A stretch of 64,000 bases of DNA from Neurospora crassa OR74A (lineage: Eukaryota > Ascomycota > Sordariomycetes > Sordariales > Sordariaceae): the NCBI RefSeq assembly GCF_000182925.2, contig NC_026504.1, positions 4,588,001 through 4,652,000 on the forward strand, written 5' to 3'. Below, piece after piece: positions 1 through 10,931 of the stretch. Made by a program: the position numbers and the translations under genes. Under the pieces are notes generated by a model, which did no database searches, was not told the DNA's origin, and saw only the letters and a program-made list of their open reading frames with translations. Within the stretch, counting starts at the first letter, position 1. The number at the start of each line of letters is the position of its first letter.

Positions 1-320
1 TGTTCGTGGTCGTGGTTGTGATTGTGATTGTGAGTATAACTGTAGTTATAATCGTTGCTTTGCGTCTTCTTATGCGAATGTGCTCCGGTTGCGTACGAGC
101 CCCTACGGCTGGGTGGAGAGTCTAAAGAGCTCAGAGAAGGGAGGGATGGCGGTGTGTGGGAATGCGCATGCCCGTGTGAGTGGTCGTGGGAGTGTCCGTG
201 GGAGTGTGAATGCGAATGGTCGCAATGGTCGTGTCCATGGCCATGGGAGCGCAAGTGATCCGAGGCCAGATGATGGTGCTGCGGGTATGTGGACGCCGGC
301 AAGGTGTAGGAGGTAGCCAT
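1..320 (-). CDS. Partial CDS: N-terminus of a His-rich, probable CDF-family zinc transporter (Msc2-like)
   Basis: Reading leftwards from an ATG at 320-318, the minus strand stays open for 106 codons and runs off the window edge, so only the N-terminus is present. The peptide starts MATSYTLPAS. From about residue 26 it has a dense run of His alternating with Ser, Gly or Asp (SHGHGHDH and similar, to about residue 56), then a Ser/Pro-rich linker, then a second HNHNHNHDH run at the edge. Alternating-His tracts of this kind are typical of cytosolic metal-binding segments of CDF/ZnT and ZIP zinc transporters; an N-terminal position suits fungal Msc2-type ER zinc transporters. No membrane segment is visible yet, so the family is inferred from the His tract alone. 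A His-rich protein of another type is possible. The GTG-rich look of the plus strand here is the complement of this His coding. Confidence 0.6.
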   Translation of the reverse strand, partial: MATSYTLPASTYPQHHHLASDHLRSHGHGHDHCDHSHSHSHGHSHDHSHGHAHSHTPPSLPSLSSLDSPPSRRGSYATGAHSHKKTQSNDYNYSYTHNHNHNHDHE

Positions 321-1684
321 TATGATATTATAGCAATATCTGAGACAACAATTGGCTAGGATATTATCGTGCGCGGTGTCAAGGAGAGCTTCAATGCCCC
401 TATTATCGATCTATACCGCTCGGCATGTGGTTATCGAGTAGAGATTTCGGGGAGAGATGGCCGGCGCAAGTTTGCGTTGGTTGTCACTGATGGTTGTGTT
501 GCGATAACGAAGGATGGAGCTAGATAGCAACACGGGACAACGGCATCAGCTACAAGGCCTTTCGACGACAAAAAGAACCAATTGAGTGGCTTGCTGGCAG
601 TGTTGGGCGAAACTAGATCAGAAGATTGCCTACCGCCACTCTTTATCCCTGGGGTCGTCCTCGCGTGTACCCTTATGGCTCCGAAAATCGCGACGATCGG
701 GTCTCGTTCACTGGTGAGACATGCGGTTACGAGTTCCGGTCAGGGGAACGCAAGCAACCGCGGCCGATATGTACCGTGCACCCCGCTCCGGTAGGTCCAA
801 GGTGTCACAGAAGGGCTGACTTGGGTAGGTAGTTTGCTTTGGGGCCGCGATTCGGACGCGTACGAGGAAAAGCAGTAGCGACGATGATGGCGACAAAGTC
901 GACAACGCAAAAAAATGTCAAGCGAAGGAGATGATTAGTCTGTGGGTGTTGATGTTGTGCAGTGCAGTGGTGGTCTAGTCTAAATGCTCATAGCCAGTCA
1001 ACAAGCGGTTCCTCGTCCGGTGTCTGGTCTCTTGGGGGGAAGCCGGCCGCCTTCCTTTTCTGTGCCCCTTGAAAGAAGCCCATCCCATCATTCCCATGTC
1101 CGTGTGGGGGAAGACAATCGGAACCCACCGTGATAAGAACAATCATTGGCTGTGTTTCAACGACACAACGACGGGACCCCTGCAGGCAGTGGCATTGCAT
1201 GAACCGGGGGCTTCTCCACGGGGGATAATCGGTGCTAACCACCAGCGCAAAGTCAACGTGTGAATGTTAACAAGGTCCATCAGAGGGCATGGCAATGGTG
1301 AATTCAACAATTGCTTCCATCTTGACCCTTTGCCACTTGCAATAGTACACTAAGTAGTCCACTACCATACTGTATTGATTCGTTGTGTCCTAGGAGAAGA
1401 GAAAGCCGATTTATTCGCACAAATACTTTACCTATCATTTCTCCTCTTTCGTTGTTCTGCGGCGTCACGCCTCAGCTCTATCACACAACCCGACATCAAG
1501 TTTGCATCCCTGCCGCCCAAACCTGGAAACCCACCGATCTCCTGCGCATGAGACGGTGCAGTGAGGTGATTGGAAGAGCTGTCCCATACTGTTCGCTCGT
1601 GCCTGCCGCTGTCTACTGCGTAGTGTACTGTAACCCCAGCACCCAACCTCGCCCCTGATCTTCCCGCATCCAACCTACACCACC
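321..1684. other. Intergenic region between divergent genes
   Basis: About 1.36 kb separate the divergent zinc-transporter-like gene (minus) and ALG1 (plus), so promoters of both must lie here. Short open frames occur in several phases, but none has conserved motifs, plausible splice signals or coding-like composition. I see no RNA gene. Confidence 0.6.
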
Positions 1685-1723
1685 ATGTACAGAGGTACCT
1701 GCACACAAACACACCACTCGTGA
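1685..1723 (+). promoter_or_regulatory. uORF whose stop overlaps the ALG1 start (TGATG)
   Basis: An ATG at 1685 in good context (caccATG) opens a 12-codon frame whose TGA (1721-1723) shares its A with the ALG1 ATG at 1723. If the mRNA leader includes 1685, ribosomes would end the uORF exactly on the main start, an arrangement known for termination-coupled reinitiation. Whether the transcript begins upstream of 1685 cannot be seen. Confidence 0.4.
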
Positions 1724-3156
1724 TGGCTTCAATTCCCGTTGCCCTCGTAATACCTTTGGTCCTTACAGGACTGGCGCTACTGGCCACATACCTAGTCCTC
1801 GGCCCCTCTAAGTATGACGGTCCCTCTTCAGGCAAAGGAGTGGTTGTCCACGTCCTCGTTCTCGGTGATATTGGCCGAAGCCCACGCATGACGTACCACG
1901 CCCTGAGCATAGCCAAACACGGCGGCAAGGTCAGCCTCATTGGTTATCTAGGTAAGATTTCCGGGTCTAGCAGCACCGCTGCAGCCTTCTTCAATTTACT
2001 AACATCCTCACCAGAAACTCCCCCTCACCCCTCCCTCCTCGCCTCTCCCTCCATAACCATCCACGCCCTGCCCCCTCCCCCCGTCCGTCCCGCCCGCATC
2101 CCTTTCCTCCTCTTCGCCCCCTTCAAAGTCCTCCACCAATTCGTTTGTCTCTTTGCGCTCCTCTCCTACACCCTTCCCCCCTCCCAATGGCTGCTCGTCC
2201 AGAACCCGCCCTCGATCCCCACCCTCTTGATCGCCAGCCTCGTCTGCCGTCTGCGCTCCACCAAGCTCCTCATCGACTGGCACAACTACGGCTGGACCAT
2301 TTTATCTTCCACCCGCGGCCCCCGGCACCCGTTGGTCTACATCGCCAAGCTGTACGAGTGCCTCTTCGGCCGGCTGGGTGACCACAACCTAACCGTCACG
2401 CACGCCATGGCGCGCCAGCTGCGGCTGCCGCCGTATAGAATCCGGGGACCCATAACGGCTGTGCATGACCGGCCTGCGGAGATTTTCAAGCCGATGTGGT
2501 GGGGAAAGGCGCGGCAGGACGTGTTGGAGCGCGTGCTCCCCGCTGAGCAGAGGGACCTGGTACCCAGCATCATGGAGGGCAACACGAAGCTGATTGTCAG
2601 CAGCACGTCCTGGACGCGCGACGAGGACTTTGGTATCTTGCTTGATGCGCTGGTTGCGTACGCGGCTGATCCCGTGTCGGAGACCACGCCCGTGTTGGCA
2701 ATTATCACGGGCAAAGGTCCGCAGAAGGAAATGTACTTGGCACAGATTGCTGAGCTTACAAAGAGTGGTCAGCTGCCGAACGTGAGCATTGTCACGGCTT
2801 TCTTGCCGTTTGAGGACTACGCGAAGCTGTTGGCTTGCGCGGATTTGGGCGTGTGTTTGCATATGAGCAGCTCGGGCGTGGATCTGCCCATGAAGGTGGT
2901 GGATATGTTTGGGGCGGGACTGCCGGTGGCGGCGTTTTGTGGGTATGAGAGTTTTGGGGAGTTGGTGAAGGAAGGAGTGAATGGAAGGGGGTTCGAGACT
3001 TATGGAGAGCTTTCGATCATATTGAAAATCCTGTTGAGCCCGGAGGGGAGCGGAGAGTTGGAGGTGTTAAGGAAAGGGGCTGTGAAGGAGGGGGCAAGGA
3101 GGTGGGATGAGGAGTGGGACGCGAAGGTTGCGAAAATCATGGGATTCGCGGCGTGA
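1723..3156 (+). CDS. alg1: ALG1, chitobiosyldiphosphodolichol beta-1,4-mannosyltransferase (GT33)
   Basis: Adds the first mannose, from GDP-mannose, to dolichyl-PP-GlcNAc2 on the cytosolic face of the ER in N-glycan precursor synthesis. The start is the ATG at 1723. One phase-1 intron is inferred at 1952-2014 (63 nt, GTAAGA donor, TTACTAAC branch point, CAG acceptor). It is a multiple of three without a stop, so the unspliced frame also stays open. The spliced protein is 457 aa, close to yeast (449) and human (464) ALG1. An N-terminal membrane anchor spans about residues 3-25. Next come the family motif GDIGRSPRM, a WHNYGW motif in the middle, and the C-terminal nucleotide-sugar half with ITGKGP and the SSGVDLPMKVVDMFG segment. 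It converges on the TFIIIC gene, with about 325 bp between stop codons. Confidence 0.93.
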   Translation: MASIPVALVIPLVLTGLALLATYLVLGPSKYDGPSSGKGVVVHVLVLGDIGRSPRMTYHALSIAKHGGKVSLIGYLGKISGSSSTAAAFFNLLTSSPETPPHPSLLASPSITIHALPPPPVRPARIPFLLFAPFKVLHQFVCLFALLSYTLPPSQWLLVQNPPSIPTLLIASLVCRLRSTKLLIDWHNYGWTILSSTRGPRHPLVYIAKLYECLFGRLGDHNLTVTHAMARQLRLPPYRIRGPITAVHDRPAEIFKPMWWGKARQDVLERVLPAEQRDLVPSIMEGNTKLIVSSTSWTRDEDFGILLDALVAYAADPVSETTPVLAIITGKGPQKEMYLAQIAELTKSGQLPNVSIVTAFLPFEDYAKLLACADLGVCLHMSSSGVDLPMKVVDMFGAGLPVAAFCGYESFGELVKEGVNGRGFETYGELSIILKILLSPEGSGELEVLRKGAVKEGARRWDEEWDAKVAKIMGFAA

Positions 3157-3481
3157 TCCTTCAGGTTGATGTCGACGTCGCCCTGGAGCAACCTGTAGTT
3201 GGTATTGTTTGCACGTATGTGTGTCTTAATAAACCTGATCTTTTCCTTTCATTTCTTACAACACTGATTCCTTGATGCTGCTAAGAGCTACATGTCTGAC
3301 GCTTCAATGGGGATCGCACAGTTTGGTCCCTTGCAGATGATGGGTAACTTCGCCTGTTTCTTGAATAACCGGGCTACTACCTCGATCTCACGTTATATGA
3401 TTTCTTCAACACCGATTCCTCTTAAAGCAATATCTCCACTTACAGCCGTCTCAACGGTAAGAGTATACGAGTTAGAGTATA
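3157..3481. other. Convergent 3' region between ALG1 and the TFIIIC gene
   Basis: Shared downstream DNA of two converging genes. An AATAAA at about 3227-3232 lies roughly 70 nt after the ALG1 stop and could be its poly(A) signal. Nothing else was recognised. Confidence 0.4.
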
Positions 3482-6400
3482 TTAATTCAAGAACTTGCCA
3501 CCACACCCACCACAGATCCCATCACCCAACATGGCGATGATTTCTCCCCTGATCCTCTTTTCAGCATTCTTTCTCTTAATATCCAGCTGTTCCTCTTCAG
3601 TCAGAGGACGAGCATCCGCATCACCTTCCCCTTCCCGCATCTCCACATCGCCATCTTTGTCCTTATCTTGTTGCTCGTCGTGCTGCTTGTCTTCATCACT
3701 AAACCTGGGATTAGGAGGAATACATTTGCGAGCCAAGATCTCTGCCCGCATCGTCCTCGATCCACAAGCGCCGCAGTTCCTCGTGATTCCGGGCATTTGG
3801 ATCGCCAGTCCACTTGTCGTGCACACGCTGAAGAAGTGGCCGTTCTCACAGCCGCTTAGGCCGCTGCGTTTGTCTTTTTGTTGTTGTTGCTGTGAGTGTT
3901 GCTGCTTTTTGGTGGCAGGTGGCAAGATTCTGGCGCCACAGAGGTCACATTGCTGGCGGGCAATGGCGTATGCAAAAAGGGTATTGAGCTTCTGCGGAAA
4001 CTGGTGTTCAGGAGCGTTGAGGTTGACGAGATTAGAGGGATGGTTGACGGTTACGCCGGGAACTTCGTCGCCGCCGCCGTATAGCCATTCGAAAAGACGG
4101 GCTTCGGTCGTCAGCCTAGACTGGGATTGTTGAGGTTCTGCTGGTTTGGTGACAGAATTCCGTGTTGTGACGGGTGATGGAGTCAAGGGCCTTTCAGGCC
4201 CACGGAGGGCCGGATCAATGGCCTCTTCGGCGCCTCTCTCCTTCTCCTTCTCTGTCGCCTCTTGCACTTGATCGGCCTGATCAAAAGGCAATGTAGCCCC
4301 CCTTTTCCGCGGCTTGGTTCCGAAAAACACTGTTGATCGGACCGTGTGCCAACCGCCGCGCTCCGGGTGCTGCGTGCTATGTAAACTGGCAATCATGGCC
4401 GTGACATTTCCACCTGACGACACCGTGAGACCGTGTAGTCTAAACCGATGTGGGTGGATTTCCGGAACCTCTGGCGCCACTGCCATTGCATCTTTCCCAT
4501 TATTGGTCATGTCGATGGTGTTATCATCGTCATTGCCATAAAAGTCATCGTCGTCCAGATCTTCATCCTCATCGGACTCGTCAGACGCCACCGATACATC
4601 ATCATCATCTCCGTAACCCCGCTTGAAATGCATGTCAGCGGGAACACTGACAGCCAACTTTTGCAAAACCTGGGTCACCCATTGCGGCTCGTGAGTCTCG
4701 CTAGGCGAATTGACAAGGTCACTATCCTCGTTGATCGACGTAGCAACTTCACCAGGAAGAGCAGGTACATTCGTCTCATACCAGTCGAGATTGGTAGAGG
4801 TTGCCGACATGCGAATAAGAGTAAACAGCGGAACGGGTGTCTGCTTCTTAAGGTCTGGACGGTGGATGACGAGGTCTATGTTGGATATTAGTAAGGATGC
4901 CAAAATTCAAGACCTGACACTGGAAGGGTACTCACCGATGATAGGATTCGTTGATGGCTGGTCAACAGCTTCATCCATATATGTCGTTCCACAATCACTA
5001 GAACCATGAGGTTCACAGCTGTATTCCTCACCGCCAACGAGAGCTACCTCAAATGGCTTGTAGTCAAAGCCCGTGACGATGAAACCACGACAGTATTTGA
5101 CCCTGCCTGCATTCCAAACCTGTCCATAACCATTAGCCTCAAGCAAAACACTGCCTGGGTAGATAATCAGTAGCGGTGTGGCTTACAGCGTCTTCAAACT
5201 CCACAAATGAGTCTGTCGAAAGGTGTAGGCATCTGCCGTAAGTGTCCGTCTCCTCAAACTTGACTTCTGGCAGCTCTCCTCGCTTCCAGTTAGAGGCAAG
5301 CGTGACTTTACGGAAGCCGACATAGTTCCTATCAACGTAGGAAAGAAGGCAACTGCGCCCATCACCTTCTTCTACCCACGGGCTAAAGTTAATGCCGAAT
5401 GATGTACCAAAAGGGACCCAGTCTGGTGCCATAACCTGCCATACCGCGTCAGCTTCGAATTCCCATGCAGAGTTCTGACTGGAAAGACACTGGAAAGACA
5501 CTCACATTCCCCTTTGGATGAGGCCCTGAACACTGGAATCTCGCCACCTCATTCACATACCACACCAAGCTTTCCTTGGACTCGACCAGCAAGGAAATGT
5601 TGCTTTTACTCCTGGTTTCGTCGACTTTCAGCATACTTTGCACACTAATAAGTGCTACCTCTCTCTGATCATTAATCGTAGCGAGAAGCGCCTGTCCCGG
5701 TGCAATTTCTTTTGCCCACGCAAACCCATGGATGTTCTCTGTCAAGGCAAGTTGTTGGCCAGGCACCATCAGCCTTTCGCCGACACCCCAAAGCACACTC
5801 CACGATATTAGCTCTCTACGCTGCAGCATTCCCTCGTTTGCCCTTGGTAGAATATTGGCCACGGCGCTGTCGTCTCCGTACATGGCCAATGTTCCAGAGC
5901 CCGTCAATATGGCGAGTATAGGTCGCCGGTTGAGTCCCAACCCGGAGGGCGACCAGGCTATCCGCACAACATGATTCATGCTACTGCCCACGCCAGTAAT
6001 GGGCCCGAAGCCAGCGCCAAAGGGTTGATTTGCGCGCTGATGGGCGCCGACACCGTCATCATCATCAGAGTCAGCAGCAGAGCTCAGCGCATCTGAGACG
6101 TTGTCCTCACTATCAGAGTCGTCATCGTCGTTACCGCCAGCAGCTGCTTGATTGTCATAAGGAAACGGAAGATTTTGCGTCTGAAAAAGCTCCCTGTTGA
6201 TTCGTGGATCTAGTGGCGGGTAGGAGACAGGCATGTGTTTGCTGCCTTCGGAGAATTGGGCTCTCGGGTTGTTGCGCCGGCTTTTGCTCTGGCCTTCCTC
6301 ATCATCAGACCAGGATGTTGACGGGGTGTGCGAACCAGGTATCAAGATTTGATGGTGCCGAACCAGTGCTTGAGCCAGCTTCTCCTTCTCCTGCCGTCGT

Positions 6401-6814
6401 TTAGTGAGGTCTGGAAACTCTGGGACGTAGACATGGACGGAATCGTCGGCGGCTACGGCCAGCTCGCCGTCACATGAAAAGGCAATGGCACGCTTCACAA
6501 GAGGCCTTGAGTTGAGACTGAGCTCCCTCAGAGGGAGGAACTGCAATGGGATGTTAGCAAGAGGTCACAAGATAGGACATGGTGAATGTTGTCTGATTGG
6601 CTGGTAAGTGGCTAGCAGGTAGCTGCGATAGTAAAGTTACTCACTGACAGTCTACACTAGCCGCAGACCATTCATCTTTGTGCAAAAAACGCCACGTAAA
6701 TTTGGTTTTGAGTTATATGTGAATTGTATTCAAGAAGTACGAAGCTCCAGAAGCGACGTGACAAGGACGGTCTTTGCAGCGTACCTTTTGTTGGGGCTTG
6801 GGCTCGTTGCTCAT
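3482..6814 (-). CDS. TFIIIC subunit with delta-type beta-propeller and C-terminal zinc finger
   Basis: A subunit of RNA polymerase III factor TFIIIC, of the human GTF3C4 (90 kDa) / yeast Tfc8 type. Hand splicing gives five exons: 6814-6785, 6540-5506, 5435-5187, 5119-4936 and 4875-3482. Introns are 244, 70, 67 and 60 nt, and the 2,892 nt of coding sequence give 963 aa in frame. Exon 1 encodes only ten residues (MSNEPKPQQK) before a GTACGC donor. Exon 2 opens the N-terminal propeller with the blade AIAFSCDGELAVAADDSVHV. An acidic linker follows (DDDDDSDSEDN-like, then a second D/E run). The C-terminus is a zinc finger domain with CDLCGARI, CENGHFF, CGACGSR and CGGCGGKF, as in the putative TFIIIC zinc-finger family. 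A KKQQHSQQQQQ tract interrupts this domain. The family assignment is firm; the exon 1/intron 1 junction is the least certain part. Confidence 0.88.
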
Positions 6815-7273
6815 GGTGGTGGTATCTTTTTCGCCACGACTACTTTATTAATATATGTAATCACAGGATAACGAGTAAAGGTTGTTTAGTTGTGGGGGAA
6901 ACCATGGCGATTCTCCCCGAAGGTGAGAGATAGTCGCCGGGATGGGTTCAGAAGGCCTAGTGGTGTTCTTGCAGGATGTAAGTGAGTGGATGGTTGAAAC
7001 TGAACTTTCCATTTTGGACGACGGGAGGACGACCAAAGCACGAACTTTGCCTGCCCCACCATGTTCCGGTACCAACCCTAACCCTTCGATGGATGCTGAA
7101 AGAAAGTCAGGGGCTTGGGGTCAAGGCTGCTGCTGTGTTGAGCTTAGATATCTCAACCTATGTTCAGCGTGGCAGAGGGAATTCAAGGACACGCTTGTAC
7201 CGTAGTGCAATTGCCGAAAAGTAAACAAAGCATAACATTATTTGTAAGTCTTGAGTCCACCTCCCCTACTGCC
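6815..7273. other. Intergenic: TFIIIC promoter side and GPI8 3' side
   Basis: About 460 bp between the TFIIIC start (minus) and the GPI8 stop (minus). The sequence upstream of 6814 should hold the TFIIIC promoter. No additional gene, RNA or repeat was recognised. Confidence 0.5.
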
Positions 7274-8544
7274 TTATTTCTGTGCAGATTCGAGCCACGA
7301 CCCCATCTGCCATAACACTGCGCATCCGACAACAGCTCCCAGCGCAGAGAGCTTCTTCACCAACCAGTCATCATCTGTGAGAGGTTTGGCGAACTGGCTC
7401 TTGTGCGTCAATAGGGTCTCGTTCTTGGTCTCTTTCTTGGTCTCATTTCTGGCCGCGTTTCCCTTCCCAACCGAGATGGCTTCCTCTTCGCCTGCCTTTT
7501 CCCTCAGTGCCGCAATGGTCTTGCTCAGCGCAAGCAAGTCCTCTTCTAGAGTTGTGTTTTTAGACCCATCAACCTCCACGTTTTGTACGTTACCAAAGAA
7601 GTCTGTTACAAGGCGGCTGCGTGCTGCCTCCGCCCCTCCGGGAAACAAATCGTAGCGCACCCCCGCGTTCGAGTGAATCTTTTCATATGTGTAGCTGTCA
7701 AAGAGGTCACCGACTGTCTTCTTGCTACTAGTGTCTTTGACTTCGTTTTCGAGAAACTCGAGGTTGTAGTAAGTGTATCGATCAATAACCGCGACGCCAA
7801 TATCGTTGTCGGCGTGGTGAGAATAGGACGACTGGTCGAGTTCGGACGATCCGGTCGCGATAATGTTTGGGGAGTATAGCTTGCTGTACATGGTGTTTGC
7901 TTGGCAGGTGTCGATCATGAAGAGGATCTCGTGGTATCTAGGCGTGAGCGGAGTTAGCATCATCGGAGCACTTGCGCAAAGCGGACACGTAGGGAAACAC
8001 ACCTCTTCTTCTCCCACATTTGCTCGAAAGCGTCCGCCAAATCAAATGCGCCGATCTCCTCGGCATCCTGGAACTTGAGAAACTCGTTGCCTCCGTGTCC
8101 CGTCATGTACACCAAAATATTGCTCCGATCGTCTGTCAACAACCTCTTGCTCCGGGGCATCTCATCGCCCACACGATCCGTCAAGAGGCGGATAAAGTTC
8201 TCCACCGTGACTTCGTATCCCCTATAATCCACTTCGATGTTGTCGCCATAGAGATCGACGGCACGGTCGGCGTTGGAGTACACAGTTCCCGGGAAGGCGT
8301 TGCGGGGATTGCATGCCATGTCGTCCGGAAGCATGAGGATGATTTGCGAGTCGGGGATGCCGAGGCGCTTCACGGTGCGGTAGATGGACAGCACATTGGC
8401 AAGATGGCGGTAGTTGAACCAGAACCGTGACGTGCAGACGAGGACGGCCCAGTTACTTGTGTGTTCGGCCTCAACAACAGCGGCGGTGCCGAGCAGCATC
8501 GCGCCCAAGAGGGCCGGCAGCCGGAGAATATTGCTAAGCTTCAT
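7274..8544 (-). CDS. gpi8: GPI8, catalytic subunit of GPI-anchor transamidase (peptidase family C13)
   Basis: Catalytic cysteine protease of the ER GPI transamidase, which cleaves the C-terminal signal of a precursor and attaches the GPI anchor. Exons 8544-8003 and 7937-7274 flank a 65-nt phase-2 intron (GTGTGT donor, GCTAAC branch point, TAG acceptor); the spliced protein is 401 aa (human 395, yeast 411). A signal peptide covers residues 1-26. The mature enzyme opens with the conserved [17 protein letters not shown] block. The catalytic dyad is visible as His150 in MTGHGG and Cys192 in MIDTCQA, the same 42-residue spacing as yeast His157/Cys199. A membrane segment near residues 375-393 precedes the short C-terminal tail. 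Its likely clients include the GPI-anchored GH72 enzyme at 31,399-32,926. Confidence 0.95.
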
Positions 8545-10931
8545 TGTTTATTTGGTCCGGATCCGAAATATCGGGGTCGGTGGCGGTACCTCGGTGGAGT
8601 GTCGCCGAGTGTCGACAAGTATCGTGTGGATGGGGGGGGTTCGGATGGTGTTCTGATTTTTTCAGTGTTTACGTGTCCGTCGTCTCTTTGTGACCCATGA
8701 TCAAGGCAGTCGGCCGCTCGGTTCTTGTGTCGTTGGTTTCGGTTGTGTGAAAGAGACAGTCGGTGTTGGTTGATTCAGCGTGCGTGTCGAGGTTGTGCAA
8801 CACGACAGCCTGAGAGCGCAGAAACCGGGCCAATCCCAACTGCGTTGCGGTGCCTGCAAACCGTCATGGGCGCGTTCGTCTACGCAGTAGACTAGGGGTC
8901 TTTACATAATCCTTGGTGTAATGAGCCGCTTCCAGGGATATCCTGACAGCTCTTGCCCCCCCCCCCCCCTGCGACCCGCCAACGATGGAGGGGTGCCGCT
9001 GCCCCCTGGACGGCAAGCTGGGAAGGCTTGGCTGGAAAAAAAAGGCTTCCCTGCCCGAAAACTTCAACGATCATCTGACAGGGCACAAGCACATCCAAAG
9101 TGTAGGTACCTCTAGGATTACATCTTTGCATGTTTCTTGTTTTTTTTGTCTTTTTGTCATCAGCAAGAAAGCAAATAATTTCATTAAATGCTCAAAGTTC
9201 ACGTTCTCACACCAATCGTGTGGCGGAAGCCATGTCACTACCTGTATCGCCATCAACCTGTACGTCCTTCAAGCGCGCGGTGCGGATCTCCCGTCGGAGT
9301 GGTGAATACAGGTATTTTCAAGCCCGTCAGTTGTTGTTGTTGCCTCTTTACCACAGAGGCGGTTTCCCATCCACAACTGAATCTGTCACTTGGAGGTATC
9401 ATGATCCTCCTACCATCAAAGTCACACGTCCAATCAATACAACCTGGAACAACGGCATGTGATATAAAGTGACGACAAGGTGCATCTGGTAATAACCCCA
9501 CGGCATCCGAGATTTACGTTTAGTTGGATGACAAAGAGGGGGAAGCACCATGGCTCCAGCCGGTGAAAAGTTCCATCTCTATTACTAAACCGTCCCCTAT
9601 GCTGTATCTTTCGTGGGTCTTTCTCCCCGTTCACATGAGTTACATCTCTTCACATCAAATACTCGTTCGAAAACAGCCACTCATTCTCAGTTTCGTCCGT
9701 ACCTACTCCATACACCTGCGTTACTACAGCGCCTGGTCAGTCAGTTGTAGTCGACATCCATAGACTAGAATTAGACCAGAGCTTTCCCTCTCTCGCAAGC
9801 GTGGCACGTCCTGGTGTCAAACGAGCAATCACCCGGCTCATAAAAGGTTCGTTGCCAGCTACCTAGACTTGCATTTGTCACCTCCATACCCCTGGTTCCT
9901 TCTCCCAGCACGCCTTTGTAGGTTGAAGTCTGACTCGCAGGGGCAGTGGAACTCCCGTCCGGCAGCTTCCATTGATTCTTCTCTGACGCTGCATGTTTCC
10001 TCCACCATTGCGCGCTACTAATCCACACCCCAGCAGCCGCTACGCTACCTACCCTGCCGGCTTGCTACTCTAAACTGGCTGCAGCCCCGCTTGTGTGTGC
10101 GTCAACTCTATTAACATTATATGTACTAAGAAATATTAGAGCCCGACCGAGAGGGACGCCCGGGAACCTTGCAACACGCCTGCAGAAAACACTGCAAGTG
10201 GCCCAGCCATCATTAGGTACATTGATTACTTACGAGGCTTGTTGTTTACCTCGCAGCCAGACATCCCAGATCGGACGCCCGTTCTCGCATCACAATCCAA
10301 GACCCCAGGTGACTAATTCTACAACTGCTTTGCGTCTGTAGCCTTTCCTTCCCTTCCAGTTCCCCTCCCGTCTCCAACGTTGGCTCAGCTATAAACCTTC
10401 GGCCAACTACCGGTGCTAGTCTCTCCGTCCGCTCCAGTCTTCCAACTTTCCGCCTGCTCTCAGTCCTCCCTGGCCGTCTTCCACCGGTCGATCCAGATTC
10501 TTCCCCCGTCACAGTATTCAGCCCCAGCCTCGATTTCAAAACTGCACAGACATCGATCGCGACGGGCCCATCCTCTTGTTAGTTCGAGAGGCCTCGGTTC
10601 AGCCCTGACAGACTTCTCCGCAACCCGTCGTCATCGTGGGCCTGCCCTCCTCACGTCAAAGGGACGGGACGCCTTGCCTAGGTACTCTGAAAGAGCCTGG
10701 ATCCCGGCTTCCATTGCTCCATCCTCCGGGTTCCACCCTTTACACACAAACCACCGCGCGAGATCGGACCCTGAGTTTCGAGTCTTGAAATCTTCAGACA
10801 TACATCATTCCTTTGTCGTCCGGAACAAGAGTCCGTAGGCCCATATAAAGCACCAGCTGCTGTTTCGACGTCCTCGATACCTCGCTTTCTGTTCTAGCCA
10901 TCAACATACCCAAGGTCTACAAGATACCAAC
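8545..10931. other. Intergenic region between divergent GPI8 and histidine-phosphatase genes
   Basis: About 2.4 kb of divergent promoter and leader sequence. It holds a C homopolymer at about 8957-8969, T-rich and CT-rich tracts, and TAGGTA words (for example near 9103 and 10,680). From about 10,400 the plus strand becomes pyrimidine-rich, as is usual in leaders of fungal genes. Open frames here (for example 10,413-10,838) have no recognisable motifs and I do not call them genes. Confidence 0.55.

Noticed and set aside
55-316. Plus-strand open frames rich in Cys, Trp and Arg
   Set aside because: They are the complement of the His-rich minus-strand coding sequence.
1428-1940. Minus-strand 170-codon frame overlapping the ALG1 start
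   Set aside because: It overlaps the promoter and first exon of ALG1 and has no motif; ALG1 is certain.
3495-4133. Plus-strand 212-codon frame
   Set aside because: Antisense shadow of the TFIIIC zinc-finger exon.
8957-8969. C homopolymer as a possible regulatory tract
   Set aside because: A simple homopolymer with nothing else around it to suggest function.
10413-10838. 141-codon frame upstream of the histidine phosphatase
   Set aside because: Pyrimidine-rich leader composition, no motifs, and it does not join the downstream exon.
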